64,000 bases of DNA from Thalassobacillus devorans. Its GTDB lineage: Bacteria > Bacillota > Bacilli > Bacillales > Halobacillaceae. Under the pieces are notes generated by a model. The model was not told the DNA's origin. It saw only the letters and a program-made list of their open reading frames with translations, and did no database searches. Location: contig NZ_JAASRY010000001.1 of the NCBI RefSeq assembly GCF_011761345.1, forward strand, positions 682,001-746,000, given 5' to 3'. Below are positions 1 through 8,144 of this stretch, one piece after another (position 1 is the stretch's first letter; every line of letters begins with the position of its first letter). Position numbers and translations under genes: made by a program.

Positions 1-129
1 AACTGGAGCAACAATGGTAATAATATCAATGACGAAAACATGCTGTTCATCCATGATGAAGCAATAACCAATCAATTCTTACAAGAATTCCACGCCCGCT
101 ACGAACAGGCAGGCGGCACCATGAAGTAA
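1..129 (+). CDS. C-terminal end of a PLD-family phosphodiesterase (partial)
   Basis: Frame 1 is open from the window edge to the TAA at 127-129 and gives 42 residues with the stretch NGNNINDENMLFIHDE. That resembles the region after the second HKD motif of phospholipase D-like proteins, where an Asn/Asp-rich strand precedes a C-terminal helix (here FLQEFHARYEQAGG). The HKD motifs lie outside the window, so the family call rests on this tail only. It is followed by a large palindrome and converges with the CoA-transferase gene. A second, unrelated PLD-family gene is complete near 43.5 kb. Confidence 0.55.
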   Translation, partial: NWSNNGNNINDENMLFIHDEAITNQFLQEFHARYEQAGGTMK

Positions 130-139
130 ACCCAAAAGC

Positions 140-180
140 AGCACCCCGGGACATCCAGAAACTGGAGGACCCGGGGTGCT
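140..180. repeat. Palindromic repeat of the CACCCCGGG family, copy 1 (probable bidirectional terminator)
   Basis: Arms AGCACCCCGGG (140-150) and CCCGGGGTGCT (170-180) are perfect complements, and the interior contains CCAGaaaCTGG. It sits between two convergent stop codons, as a shared terminator would, but the flanking T tracts are short. Related copies occur near 2578 (between divergent starts) and 12881 (halves rearranged), so this is a dispersed element as well as a possible terminator. Confidence 0.7.
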
Positions 181-186
181 GATAGT

Positions 187-1704
187 TTAAGAGTGCTGGA
201 GGGCGGCTGCTTTCATGGTGCCGGTTTCTTTGAAGCGGGTATGCCATTCAAAGGCTTTTTCCAGTACATGGGGAGTCTGGCCGCCTTTTTCCCATGCATC
301 TTCATAATAAGCATAGAGCTGGTCGCGGTACGTCGGGTGCGCACAGTTCTCGATAATTAATGGTACGCGTTCTTTTGGTGCCAGGCCGCGCAGGTCAGCG
401 TAACCCTGTTCCGTCACAATCACGTCGACATCGTGTTCGGTATGATCAACATGAGAAACAAATGGTACGACGCTTGAGATATCGCCATTTTTGGCAATCG
501 ACTTCGTAACAAAAATAGCAAGACGCGAGTTACGTGTAAAGTCACCGGAGCCGCCGATACCATTCATCATCTTAGTGCCAAGCACATGCGTGGAGTTGAC
601 ATTGCCATAAATATCTACTTCCAGTGGTGTATTAATTGAAATCAGTCCTAACCGGCGGATGATCTCCGGATGGTTGGAAATTTCCTGTGGACGTAACAGC
701 AATTGGTCACGGTAGCGGTCGATGTTCCAATAGACTTCTTCGAGTTTGTCTTCTGAAAGTGTAATCGAACATCCGGATGCGAACTTGATTTTCCCGGCAT
801 CCAGTAAGTCGAACACCGCATCTTGTAACACCTCGGAATAGACTTCCAGATCCGTGAACTCGGAATCGAGCAAGCCATGGAACACGGCATTCGCTACGGA
901 GCCGATACCGGATTGCAACGGTGCCAGATTTTCAGGGAGCCTTCCGATTTCTACTTCTTTTCTTAAAAAATCTATCAAATGATTCGCCATCGTTGCTGTT
1001 TCTTCATCTGGCGGCACGATTGTCGACGGAGAGTCCGGTTGATTGGTGATGACGATCCCTTTAATTTTTTCAATGTCGACCTGGATGCCGATCGTGCCGA
1101 TGCGGTCATCGACTTGCGTCAACGGGATGGGCTGACGCTTGCCCTGTGCCCCTAATTCATAGATGTCATGCAAGCTTTCAAATGCATCGGACTGGGCGAG
1201 GTTCAATTCAACAATTACATTTTCTGCTTTTTCTGCGAAGATGGAGGAGTTGCCGACAGAGGTGGATGGAATGATCATGCCGTCCTCTGTAATTGACACC
1301 GCTTCCACAATAGCGTAATCAATCGGGTTCAATACATCCTGACGAATCGCCTCTGCGGTATGAGACAAGTGCTGGTCGACAAACAGCATGTCTCCCTGGT
1401 TGATTTCATTGCGCATCGTTTTATCAGCCTGGAACGGCAAGCGTTTATTTACAACTCCAGCTTCTGCCATCAGGCGGTCGATATCAGAACCGAGGGAAGC
1501 TCCGGTATAAACGTTTACTTTCAGGTGTTCTTCTTTTGCTTTTTCAACTAAAGCTGATGGGACCGCCTTAGCATCACCGGCACGGGTGAAACCGCTCAAG
1601 CCAAGCGTCATTCCGTCCTTAATCCAGGAAGCGGCTGTTTCCTCTGAAATGATGCGGTCCTCTAATCGTTTATCTCGTAATCGTTGTTTATAAGTCTGTT
1701 CCAT
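187..1704 (-). CDS. Acetyl-CoA hydrolase/CoA-transferase (succinate CoA-transferase type)
   Basis: 505 residues, the usual length for the Cat1/AarC-type class I CoA-transferases, which exchange CoA between succinyl-CoA or acetyl-CoA and a free acid in the cytoplasm. The glycine-rich QSGIGSVANA motif (about 264-273) is followed by the likely catalytic glutamate in YSEVLQD (about Glu291), which forms the glutamyl-CoA intermediate in this family. The start is the ATG at 1704: GGAGG lies 8 bases upstream, whereas the ATG at 1719 has that SD inside its own codons. The gene is monocistronic, converges with the PLD gene, and has a LytTR regulator upstream on the same strand. Whether acetate or another acid is the acceptor cannot be told here. 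Confidence 0.88.
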   Translation of the reverse strand: MEQTYKQRLRDKRLEDRIISEETAASWIKDGMTLGLSGFTRAGDAKAVPSALVEKAKEEHLKVNVYTGASLGSDIDRLMAEAGVVNKRLPFQADKTMRNEINQGDMLFVDQHLSHTAEAIRQDVLNPIDYAIVEAVSITEDGMIIPSTSVGNSSIFAEKAENVIVELNLAQSDAFESLHDIYELGAQGKRQPIPLTQVDDRIGTIGIQVDIEKIKGIVITNQPDSPSTIVPPDEETATMANHLIDFLRKEVEIGRLPENLAPLQSGIGSVANAVFHGLLDSEFTDLEVYSEVLQDAVFDLLDAGKIKFASGCSITLSEDKLEEVYWNIDRYRDQLLLRPQEISNHPEIIRRLGLISINTPLEVDIYGNVNSTHVLGTKMMNGIGGSGDFTRNSRLAIFVTKSIAKNGDISSVVPFVSHVDHTEHDVDVIVTEQGYADLRGLAPKERVPLIIENCAHPTYRDQLYAYYEDAWEKGGQTPHVLEKAFEWHTRFKETGTMKAAALQHS

Positions 1705-1831
1705 ACCAAAAACCTCCATGATGTAATTTTCTTATAATTCTATCGTCTTATCGCGCTGGACTCTTGGGTTTTGGTATGAAAAGGCTTAAATCGGTACTGA
1801 AATAGAAAATTCATGACATAACTAAGAAAAA

Positions 1832-2482
1832 TCAGAACGACAGGATCCTGCGGAACTGGCTCGCGTATGTCTGGCTCACAGGAATCTTGGTGCCATCTTT
1901 CATGATCAATAGAAAAGTAGAATGGGAATCCGGCTGTATCTCGGCAATATAATTAACGTTTATGATGTACGAACGGTGGCAGCGAAGGAAAATATCTTCC
2001 GGCAGATGGAACTCTACTTCGCTTAACGTGAATTTATGGGTACCTGTGCCGCGTTCTGATTGGACCCACGTCTTCCGGTTGTGCGCTTCTAAAAACATGA
2101 CTTCCTCGTATGGGACCGGCATCCAGCGGTCTTCGATATGAAGGGTCAGGAACTTGGACAAAAACTTCAATTGCTTTGATGGTAAAATCGCAGTGACGCA
2201 GCCTTTGGGGTTTCCGGAATCGATAATTGGCACTGAGGTACCAAAGTAGGGGGTACCGAACACCTTGCCGTTGATATGATCCGACGTTTTTTTCCGGACG
2301 GTCAGTGCCTTGAACGTCACCGTATTTTCAGTGATTTTATCACCGGGCTTGATCTTCAGGTCGATGTGTTTGCTCGGTTTATAATAGATGAATTGCTGAG
2401 CGTCGGATACAGCAATGGAGGCTTCTTTCGGAAATAATTCTTTGAATGATTCTACCATGGAAGAAACGGAAAAGTAGTCCAT
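1832..2482 (-). CDS. LytTR-family DNA-binding regulator with N-terminal sensor-like domain
   Basis: 216 residues. The C-terminal half (about 112-216) is a LytTR domain: EVMFLEAHNRKTWV, an HLPEDIFLRCHRSYIINVNYI core and a final DGTKIPVSQTY segment. The N-terminal 105 residues look like a small PAS/Cache-type sensor (IDLKIKPGDKI, GTPYFGTSVPI) and not a receiver, so this is not a standard two-component response regulator. The SD is weak (AAAGAGTGTTGAAAG before ATG). It lies directly upstream of the CoA-transferase gene on the same strand, 128 bases away, so regulation of that gene is possible but only inferred from position. Confidence 0.75.
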   Translation of the reverse strand: MDYFSVSSMVESFKELFPKEASIAVSDAQQFIYYKPSKHIDLKIKPGDKITENTVTFKALTVRKKTSDHINGKVFGTPYFGTSVPIIDSGNPKGCVTAILPSKQLKFLSKFLTLHIEDRWMPVPYEEVMFLEAHNRKTWVQSERGTGTHKFTLSEVEFHLPEDIFLRCHRSYIINVNYIAEIQPDSHSTFLLIMKDGTKIPVSQTYASQFRRILSF

Positions 2483-2577
2483 CTTTCAACACTCTTTACT
2501 TTATCTCTCTTACCACCTATTATAGGGGGATTCATAAAAGAAGAAAACGGTTTCGCTTTTGGTTCTCTTCCGGTTAT

Positions 2578-2614
2578 CACCCCGGGACATCCAATATCTG
2601 GAGGACCTGGGGTG
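2578..2614. repeat. Palindromic repeat of the CACCCCGGG family, copy 2
   Basis: CACCCCGGGACATCCA pairs imperfectly with TGGAGGACCTGGGGTG across a 5-base loop. The sequence closely matches copy 1 at 140-180. It lies between divergent genes, where a terminator is not expected. A second imperfect hairpin (GGTGGC ... GCCACC-like) follows at about 2611-2645. Confidence 0.7.
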
Positions 2615-2789
2615 GCCATCAGTTTATGCGTTTTTGGTCGCCACGGTACGGCGTCTATTTTTATAGGTTAAAACACTCCAGTTTTAGTATGTAAACGCCA
2701 AGCCAGTAATATGTGTAAGGCTGAATCCACATATTCAAAAAGAAGGGAGAGCATACTACTGGTAAGGAATAAAAGGTGAGGATGATCCG

Positions 2790-3305
2790 ATGATATATAT
2801 TTATAACGACTATGGTGGAACCCATACAACCTCATTGGCGGCGGCTTTTCACTTGAACATTCTTAAACCTTCTCAACAACCGCTATCGAAAAAGGAGATT
2901 CTGGCTGTTCCTTATTTTAATAAACTGACGAGAAAAGACTTCGGGAAACTTATCTTTCACGGGAAGGATGAGGAAGGTCATCCAGTCTATACGCTGGGTA
3001 GAAAGAAATCCAAGCTGGTTGTTCCGGCGTTGAAAGAATGGAGTCAGATGTTTATGGCTTTGCATCAGGTAGAAGAAAAAATCATTTTTTCCAACACTTC
3101 GCCAACAGTACCTTTTGTGATGACGATTGGTGGAGGGCTTTCCAGAGGGCTGGGAATCGATAGTCTCGGGGTTCCTTTACTGATAAAAGGGGCACAGAAA
3201 TGCAGCGGGAATATTCATCAACTGGTGGAGTACACAAAGAATATAGCAACAGAACAGACAAGTGAGAATGTTATTATTTTAGAAAATAAACAATTTAAAG
3301 CCTGA
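2790..3305 (+). CDS. DUF3189 family protein
   Basis: 171 residues with the typical DUF3189 opening (MIYIYNDYGGTHTTSLAAAFHLN) and later GRKKSKLV and IGGGLSRG stretches. The domain is found in Bacillales and Clostridia and has no established function that I can name. There is no signal peptide or membrane segment, so it is probably cytoplasmic. The start is supported by AAAGGTGAGG a few bases upstream. It is a single gene closed by a good terminator at 3309-3338. Confidence 0.8.
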   Translation: MIYIYNDYGGTHTTSLAAAFHLNILKPSQQPLSKKEILAVPYFNKLTRKDFGKLIFHGKDEEGHPVYTLGRKKSKLVVPALKEWSQMFMALHQVEEKIIFSNTSPTVPFVMTIGGGLSRGLGIDSLGVPLLIKGAQKCSGNIHQLVEYTKNIATEQTSENVIILENKQFKA

Positions 3306-3308
3306 CCT

Positions 3309-3338
3309 AAAACGTACGTCATTGCCGTACGTTTTTTT
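3309..3338 (+). terminator. Rho-independent terminator after the DUF3189 gene
   Basis: AAAACGTACG, a short loop, CGTACGTTTTTTT. Confidence 0.85.
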
Positions 3339-3520
3339 AGTAATCGAATAGCCTCGTATCACAGGACCGACTCTGACTGCGGCAGGCATTTGAGGGGTAA
3401 AACATAGGCAAATACTTTGATTTGAAGCTTATTTTCCGGTATTCTTTTATTGTGAAACACTTTACATAATTCTCCGTTCACCTCTCATCCTATATTCATT
3501 AAAGGAGAATCTTACCTTAT

Positions 3521-5011
3521 ATGTTTTTTGACGCATTCGGCACGGATACTTTTTTACTTCTTACCGCATTACTTTTATTTAGTGGTGTACTCGTAGCTAA
3601 ATTTTCGAGCCGCTGGGGCATTCCATCATTGATTTTGTTTATCCTGGTCGGCATGCTTTTTGGGAGTGATGGCTTAGGCATCATCTATTTTGATGATGCC
3701 AGCACCGCGCAGATCATCGGGGTATTCGCTCTGGTCATCATTTTGTTTGAAGGTGGTCTGCATACAAAGTGGACGACGGTTCGCTCTGTGGCGTTTCCAT
3801 CTCTTTCGCTTGCCACTCTCGGTGTGCTGTTAACTTCATTTATCATTGGTTTTTCTGCGTACTTGATTTTCAATTTGACCATCCTCGAAGGTATGCTGTT
3901 GGGCGCGATTGTTGGTTCTACTGATGCCGCAGCTGTATTTGCTGCTTTAAAAGAACGGAATATAAAAGCGAAAATGGGAGCGACCCTGGAAGCAGAGTCG
4001 GGAACCAACGATCCGATGGCCGTTTTCCTTACGCTGTCCTTGATCGAACTGCTCACGGCCCAGGATCAGTCGATTTGGATGATGGTCCCGATGTTTTTCG
4101 TGCAAATGGGCATGGGGCTGTTGTTCGGAATTGTCCTGGGGAAGCTGGCTTCCTTTTCCATCAACCGGATCAAACTTGATTCGAGCGCCCTGTATCCGAT
4201 TTTTTCAGTTGCTTTTGCACTTGTCACCTACAGTGTGACAGCATTCCTTGGGGGGAGCGGGTTCTTGGCAGTTTATGTCGCCGCTCTTGTTGTTGGTAAC
4301 AGCGAGCTCACCTATCGTTATTCGATTTTTCAATTCAATGAAGGGTTTGCCTGGATGGCGCAGATTCTCATGTTCATCATCCTTGGCCTGCTCGTTTTCC
4401 CGGGTCAGGTATTCACCTCTGCGATCATGGTTAACGGCTTATTGTTATCTGCCATCCTGATTCTGGTGGCGCGGCCTGTCGCCGTGTTTTTGTCGCTGAT
4501 AAAAATGGGCTATTCCGTAAAAGAAAAACTGTTCATATCCTGGGCGGGGCTTCGGGGGGCCGTACCGATCGTCCTGGCGACTTTCCCGATTGTCAATGGG
4601 ATAGAAAACAGCCAGGTCATGTTCAATATCGTCTTTTTCATCGTATTGACATCAGCCCTCGTCCAAGGTTCGACCATTTCTTATATGGCAAAAAAGCTGC
4701 ACCTCGTTGGCCCGAAAAAAGATGTACCGCACCATTCCATCGAGCTGATTTCCATGGGAAAGGCTTCAGCAGAAATGATTCAATATCAGGTAAGTCCCGA
4801 GTCGGCGGTCGTTGGGCAAAAGCTGCGAGATGTCGAGTTCCCGAACCGGGCGAATATCAGTGCGATCATTCGGAACAACCAGGTCATCACCCCATACGGA
4901 GAGACCGAAATCAAAGCCGGCGATTTCCTGTATATCCTTGTAGAAGCGAAATATAAGGACCAATTGAAAAAAGTACTGGAACAACGAGTAGAACGTAGTG
5001 CCTCCGAATAA
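3521..5011 (+). CDS. CPA1-type potassium (or sodium)/proton antiporter with TrkA-C domain
   Basis: 496 residues. About 390 residues form 12 or so membrane segments of the Na+/H+ exchanger fold. The LEAESGTNDPMAV segment has the conserved Asn-Asp pair of the ion site, and SWAGLRGAVPIVLA is the classic NhaP/CvrA signature. Residues about 405-490 (ISMGKASAEMIQYQV to FLYILVEAKYKDQL) form a cytoplasmic TrkA-C/RCK-C domain, which binds nucleotides or other ligands in K+/H+ antiporters of the NhaP2/CvrA type. The cation is not decidable from sequence; salt or pH homeostasis is the likely job. The SD GGAGA is about 12 bases from the ATG, slightly long. Confidence 0.87.
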   Translation: MFFDAFGTDTFLLLTALLLFSGVLVAKFSSRWGIPSLILFILVGMLFGSDGLGIIYFDDASTAQIIGVFALVIILFEGGLHTKWTTVRSVAFPSLSLATLGVLLTSFIIGFSAYLIFNLTILEGMLLGAIVGSTDAAAVFAALKERNIKAKMGATLEAESGTNDPMAVFLTLSLIELLTAQDQSIWMMVPMFFVQMGMGLLFGIVLGKLASFSINRIKLDSSALYPIFSVAFALVTYSVTAFLGGSGFLAVYVAALVVGNSELTYRYSIFQFNEGFAWMAQILMFIILGLLVFPGQVFTSAIMVNGLLLSAILILVARPVAVFLSLIKMGYSVKEKLFISWAGLRGAVPIVLATFPIVNGIENSQVMFNIVFFIVLTSALVQGSTISYMAKKLHLVGPKKDVPHHSIELISMGKASAEMIQYQVSPESAVVGQKLRDVEFPNRANISAIIRNNQVITPYGETEIKAGDFLYILVEAKYKDQLKKVLEQRVERSASE

Positions 5012-5077
5012 AATGTAAACATTCCGCTCGGCTGGGAACACTAAGAGAAATTGTGTTTCTGCGAAAGGGGATTTCTC

Positions 5078-5917
5078 ATGAAATTCGGCAGCCATGTTTC
5101 CATCCGGGAAGGTTATTTAGGAGCAGCCAAACAGGCAGCTGCCATGAATGCGGCTGCTTTTCAATATTTCCCTAAGAATCCGCGCAGCCTGTCGGTCAAA
5201 AAATTTAACCGAGACGATGCCAGGCTTTGCAAGGAGTTTAGTGAGCAGCATGGTCTTGTGTCTATCGCTCACACGCCTTACCCTACCAGCCTGACTCCAG
5301 CAGACAATCATAAGCGGGAAGAGGTGGTGGCGTCCTTAGTGAATGACCTTGTAATCACCGACGCCTGCGGTTCGATTGGCGTGGTCGTCCATTTTGGCAA
5401 ACAGGTGGACGATGGCGATCCCCTTGTCAGTTACCAGCTGATGATCGGCGTGATCAATGAAGTGCTTTCCGAGTGGGAGGGAAGCTGTAAAATTCTTTTG
5501 GAAAACAATGCGGGAAAGCCAGGTTCGATGGGGACGACGTTAGAAGAGTTGAGCCGGGTGCGCGAGTTATGCGAGGAGCCGGAAAAGATCGGTTTTTGCC
5601 TTGATACCTGTCATGCCTTCGCGAGCGGGTTATGGGATGGGAACAACTGGGATGCTGTTTTGGCAAAAGGGAACGAGCTCGGTTATTTTAATCATCTGGA
5701 AGCCATCCACTTCAATAACTCCAAATATGAGACCGGCTCCGGGAAAGACCGCCATGCCAATATATTCGGGAACGGCTACATAACGGAAGAGCAGTTCGAT
5801 CAGTTAATCGCCACCCCGCAGCTTGCTGATATCCCGTTCATTTTAGAGACTCCAAAAGATACTCCGACACATGAGAAAGAAATCCGTCAGCTGCAGCAAA
5901 AATGGGGATCAAGTTGA
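5078..5917 (+). CDS. Endonuclease IV family (AP endonuclease-like) TIM-barrel protein
   Basis: 279 residues beginning MKFGSHVSIREG. The AP endonuclease 2 fold is supported by GSHVS, IAHTPYPTSL, VVVHFG, LLENNAG, GFCLDTCHAFASG and FNNSKYETGSGKDRHANIF, which supply the His/Glu/Asp ligands of the tri-zinc site. The family cuts at abasic sites in base-excision repair. It is shorter and more diverged than B. subtilis Nfo (297 aa), so it may be a second, lineage-specific paralogue. The start at 5078 is chosen because AAAGGGGAT lies just upstream; the ATG at 5051 lacks a site. A terminator follows at 5930. Confidence 0.85.
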   Translation: MKFGSHVSIREGYLGAAKQAAAMNAAAFQYFPKNPRSLSVKKFNRDDARLCKEFSEQHGLVSIAHTPYPTSLTPADNHKREEVVASLVNDLVITDACGSIGVVVHFGKQVDDGDPLVSYQLMIGVINEVLSEWEGSCKILLENNAGKPGSMGTTLEELSRVRELCEEPEKIGFCLDTCHAFASGLWDGNNWDAVLAKGNELGYFNHLEAIHFNNSKYETGSGKDRHANIFGNGYITEEQFDQLIATPQLADIPFILETPKDTPTHEKEIRQLQQKWGSS

Positions 5918-5929
5918 TAGAAGAAAAGG

Positions 5930-5960
5930 AGCGCTAGGCTGAAGCCTGACGCTTTTTTTA
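5930..5960 (+). terminator. Rho-independent terminator after the endonuclease IV gene
   Basis: AGCG and AGGCT arms pair with AGCCT and CGCT, followed by a run of seven T. Confidence 0.8.
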
Positions 5961-5962
5961 TC

Positions 5963-6019
5963 CTTTAAGAAAGTTTAACTTTGTTAAAGGACAAGAACCA
6001 TAATCCAAGTTTTTCTAAT
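5963..6019 (+). repeat. Short copy of dispersed repeat family C
   Basis: CTTTAAGAAAGTTTAACTTT (first 20 bases) matches the beginning of the copy at 57711-57806, and GTTTTTCTAAT matches its end. About 40 bases of the middle are missing. An inverted full-length copy lies at 22923-23016. Confidence 0.6.
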
Positions 6020-6038
6020 GAGAAAAATCAATGATATA

Positions 6039-6171
6039 AGAGACAATACCCATCTGATGAGTGCCAGGAACAGGCATAAGAGAGCCAATTTCGAGAATAA
6101 CAGAGACAAATTCGCGAAAAAGAGAGACACATTTGAAAAAAAGAGAGACACTCTCTACTTGAAGAGAGACA
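6039..6171 (+). repeat. 21-bp-period array, core AGAGACA (array I)
   Basis: Cores start at 6039, 6060 (AGTGCCA), 6081 (AGAGCCA), 6102, 6123, 6144 and 6165: seven units at exactly 21-bp intervals. The 14 bases between cores are mostly A/T-rich and not conserved. The period is seven codons, so the ORF at 6018-6227 shows a seven-residue R-D repeat. The array lies between two terminators (5930-5960 and 6290-6318). Confidence 0.85.
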
Positions 6172-6289
6172 TAACATTTCAAACGTGCACCCAACTGCCA
6201 TCCTCCCGGCAGAAGACGTCCAGTTGAAAGAACAATCGACAATGCTTCTGGAATATTAAAAGATGGCATTGAAAATAGACTGATCTCCT

Positions 6290-6318
6290 CGTCCCGGAAC
6301 ACTCCGGGGCGTTTTTTT
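6290..6318 (+). terminator. Rho-independent terminator downstream of array I
   Basis: CGTCCCGGA pairs with TCCGGGGCG around ACAC, followed by seven T. No convincing gene ends just before it, so it may end a non-coding or short-ORF transcript covering array I. Confidence 0.75.
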
Positions 6319-6335
6319 GTATTAGATGAGAAGCG

Positions 6336-6351
6336 TGTGATGTGCCTCACA
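6336..6351 (+). promoter_or_regulatory. CRP/FNR-type operator upstream of the hemerythrin gene
   Basis: TGTGATGTGCCTCACA is a perfect TGTGA-N6-TCACA palindrome, the consensus of Bacillus Fnr and other CRP/FNR-family regulators. A -10-like TAGGAT lies at 6373-6378, predicting a start near 6385 and putting the box centre at about -41.5, the class II activator position. No good -35 is needed or seen. Confidence 0.72.
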
Positions 6352-6409
6352 TACAGTAGAGGAAAATTCCGCTAGGATAGAGGTACATGGATAGAAAAAG
6401 GAGTGGCAG

Positions 6410-6946
6410 ATGATGAGTCATGAATGTGCCGGAATGAAAATAGACAGCGGAGCAACACAACTTTGTGCAGCCTTACAGCACTTAAAGGATGAGCACCCAA
6501 AGCTTGAAGAAATGATGAAAAAATTGCAGCTGGCAGCAGCTGAAACAAAAGAAACCCCAGCAGAAGAGATCACCAATTTGCTTGCGCTCCGGGAAGAGGT
6601 CATATCCTTTATGGAATATCTCATTCCCCATTCGGAAAAAGAGGAAGGCGTCTTATTTCCGATGATGGGCAAGTATATTGGCACCAGTACCGGCCCGCTT
6701 GTTGTCATGGAATATGAGCATGACCTGGCAAAAGAGAGCTTTGAATCTTTTCTGAAAGGGACAAAAAATGTAACTGAAATCAAGGATCCTTCGCGTTTGC
6801 ATCTTCATGTCCTCGAAGGGTGCACGACACTATTTTCTCATTTCAACAAAGAAGAAAACGTACTGTTCCCGATGGGGGAAAATGTGCTAACAGATGAAGA
6901 TAAGGAAAAACTGGCGGATGCTTTTCAAATCCCACCACTAACATGA
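6410..6946 (+). CDS. Hemerythrin HHE-domain protein
   Basis: 178 residues. The four-helix bundle ligands of the di-iron site are visible in LKDEHPKLEE, HSEKEEGVLFP, MEYEHDLAKE and FSHFNKEENVLFPM. Members bind oxygen or NO or help repair iron-sulfur clusters under nitrosative stress. An N-terminal Cys (SHECAG, residue about 6) is reminiscent of ScdA/DnrN-type proteins but a full ScdA N domain is absent. GGAG is 6 bases before the ATG at 6410; the adjacent ATG at 6413 is an alternative. A perfect FNR-type box upstream suggests induction at low oxygen or by NO. Confidence 0.85.
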   Translation: MMSHECAGMKIDSGATQLCAALQHLKDEHPKLEEMMKKLQLAAAETKETPAEEITNLLALREEVISFMEYLIPHSEKEEGVLFPMMGKYIGTSTGPLVVMEYEHDLAKESFESFLKGTKNVTEIKDPSRLHLHVLEGCTTLFSHFNKEENVLFPMGENVLTDEDKEKLADAFQIPPLT

Positions 6947-6975
6947 CACGGCAAATCACCAGCCGTGTCATTTTT
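6943..6975. terminator. Bidirectional terminator between hemerythrin and hydrolase genes
   Basis: ATGACACGGC (6943-6952) pairs with GCCGTGTCAT (6962-6971), followed by TTTTT on the plus strand. It overlaps both convergent stop codons. Confidence 0.85.
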
Positions 6976-7912
6976 CCTGCTGCAAAAACTTACGAATAAA
7001 GGAGAAAACCAGTGACCTGACTTCTTCGGATTCATTGAAAAGCGCATGCTGGGCGTGATCGATCTGGACCATGGTCAGCCGACGAAACTTCTTCTGCAAA
7101 AACTTCATATTATACCGCCAGGCTACGGTCCTGTCATGATTGCCTTGAAGCACGAACGTCTGCGTGTTCGTCACAGGGTAACTTTTCAACTTCCTGTTCC
7201 AATCAAGCATGGCACCGACCCAGTCCAGCGGAATAGCCTGGCTCTGCAGGGGATCGATTTTCCGTAATTTCAAATAGTGCTCGTCAGAAGAATTGACCCG
7301 GAATTTCCGTTTCACTTCCTGTAGGAAGGGGACGATTTTTGCCATATAATAGCCAATTACCGTCCCGTACCAATGCTCGGAATGGACGAGCGGAGCGGCC
7401 AATATCACTTTGTCAAAGACATGGTCATGGTTGTTCAGCACGTAATCGATCGCGATTGCGCCCCCGGTGCTATGACCAATCACGTAGAATGGACCGCTCA
7501 TTTCATTTTTTGCCCGGGAAAGCAGTTGTTCGAGGGATTTGACATAATCGGAAAATCGTTCCACGGAGGCTGATTCCCCCTCGGAAAGCCCGTGACCTTC
7601 CAGGTCATAGCTGATTACGGTGTAATGTAATTCATTTAAAAATTTGATAATTTGCTTGAGATGGCCGACGTGATCCAAATAGCCATGCAGCAGGAATATC
7701 GTTCCTTTCGATTGTTTTGGCGCGAACATCTGGACGAGCTTCTTCGTACCGTTTGTTTTCACCTTTCCAAAATGAAAGTCGACTCCGGTTGTATTCAAGC
7801 CATAATAATTTAAATATACAGATACATCCTGGTTTATTTCTACTGGTTTACTGAAATCGAACGTGTTATTCCAGTCTGATAAACGTTCCAGTACAGCATT
7901 GATATTTTTCAT
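6968..7912 (-). CDS. Alpha/beta hydrolase (lysophospholipase/monoacylglycerol lipase-like)
   Basis: 314 residues. LLHGYLDHVGHL provides the oxyanion HG region, YDLEGHGLSEG follows, and YVIGHSTGGA is the nucleophile elbow with the catalytic Ser. A late NHDRTVAW supplies the acid and HAQHAL the His. This is the Hydrolase_4 pattern of monoacylglycerol lipases and lysophospholipases. There is no signal peptide, so a cytoplasmic lipid or ester substrate is likely. The start follows AAGGGGAAAATATTA. It is a single gene converging on the hemerythrin gene. Confidence 0.8.
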   Translation of the reverse strand: MKNINAVLERLSDWNNTFDFSKPVEINQDVSVYLNYYGLNTTGVDFHFGKVKTNGTKKLVQMFAPKQSKGTIFLLHGYLDHVGHLKQIIKFLNELHYTVISYDLEGHGLSEGESASVERFSDYVKSLEQLLSRAKNEMSGPFYVIGHSTGGAIAIDYVLNNHDHVFDKVILAAPLVHSEHWYGTVIGYYMAKIVPFLQEVKRKFRVNSSDEHYLKLRKIDPLQSQAIPLDWVGAMLDWNRKLKSYPVTNTQTFVLQGNHDRTVAWRYNMKFLQKKFRRLTMVQIDHAQHALFNESEEVRSLVFSFIRKFLQQEK

Positions 7913-8144
7913 TAATATTTTCCCCTTGTTCCTTCGTTTTTTACTAGTATCACCACGAACGTTTTTCTAGAAACATGAGTTACCATCAGTCCTGACTCTT
8001 TCGGTGATTAACAATATATGGACATATTTACTGGTTTGCTTCCATGGTTGACCCTGACAACTCATATACCGCTAGTTTATCGAACTTTGCTATGTTATAG
8101 TAACACTAATTGTGCCATTTATCATATAAGAAAGGGACGAGATA

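Noticed and set aside
2446-2694. 82-residue plus-strand ORF between divergent genes
   Set aside because: No SD, runs through palindrome copy 2, and its composition is unlike the neighbouring proteins.
6039-6171. CRISPR array
   Set aside because: Conserved part is only 6-8 bases and the filler only 13-14 bases; no repeat of 23 bases or more and no cas genes.
6018-6227. 69-residue ORF with a seven-residue R-D/K repeat
   Set aside because: No SD before the ATG, and the repeat in the protein follows directly from the 21-bp DNA period; arrays II-V share the period without an open frame. Kept as a repeat, not a CDS.
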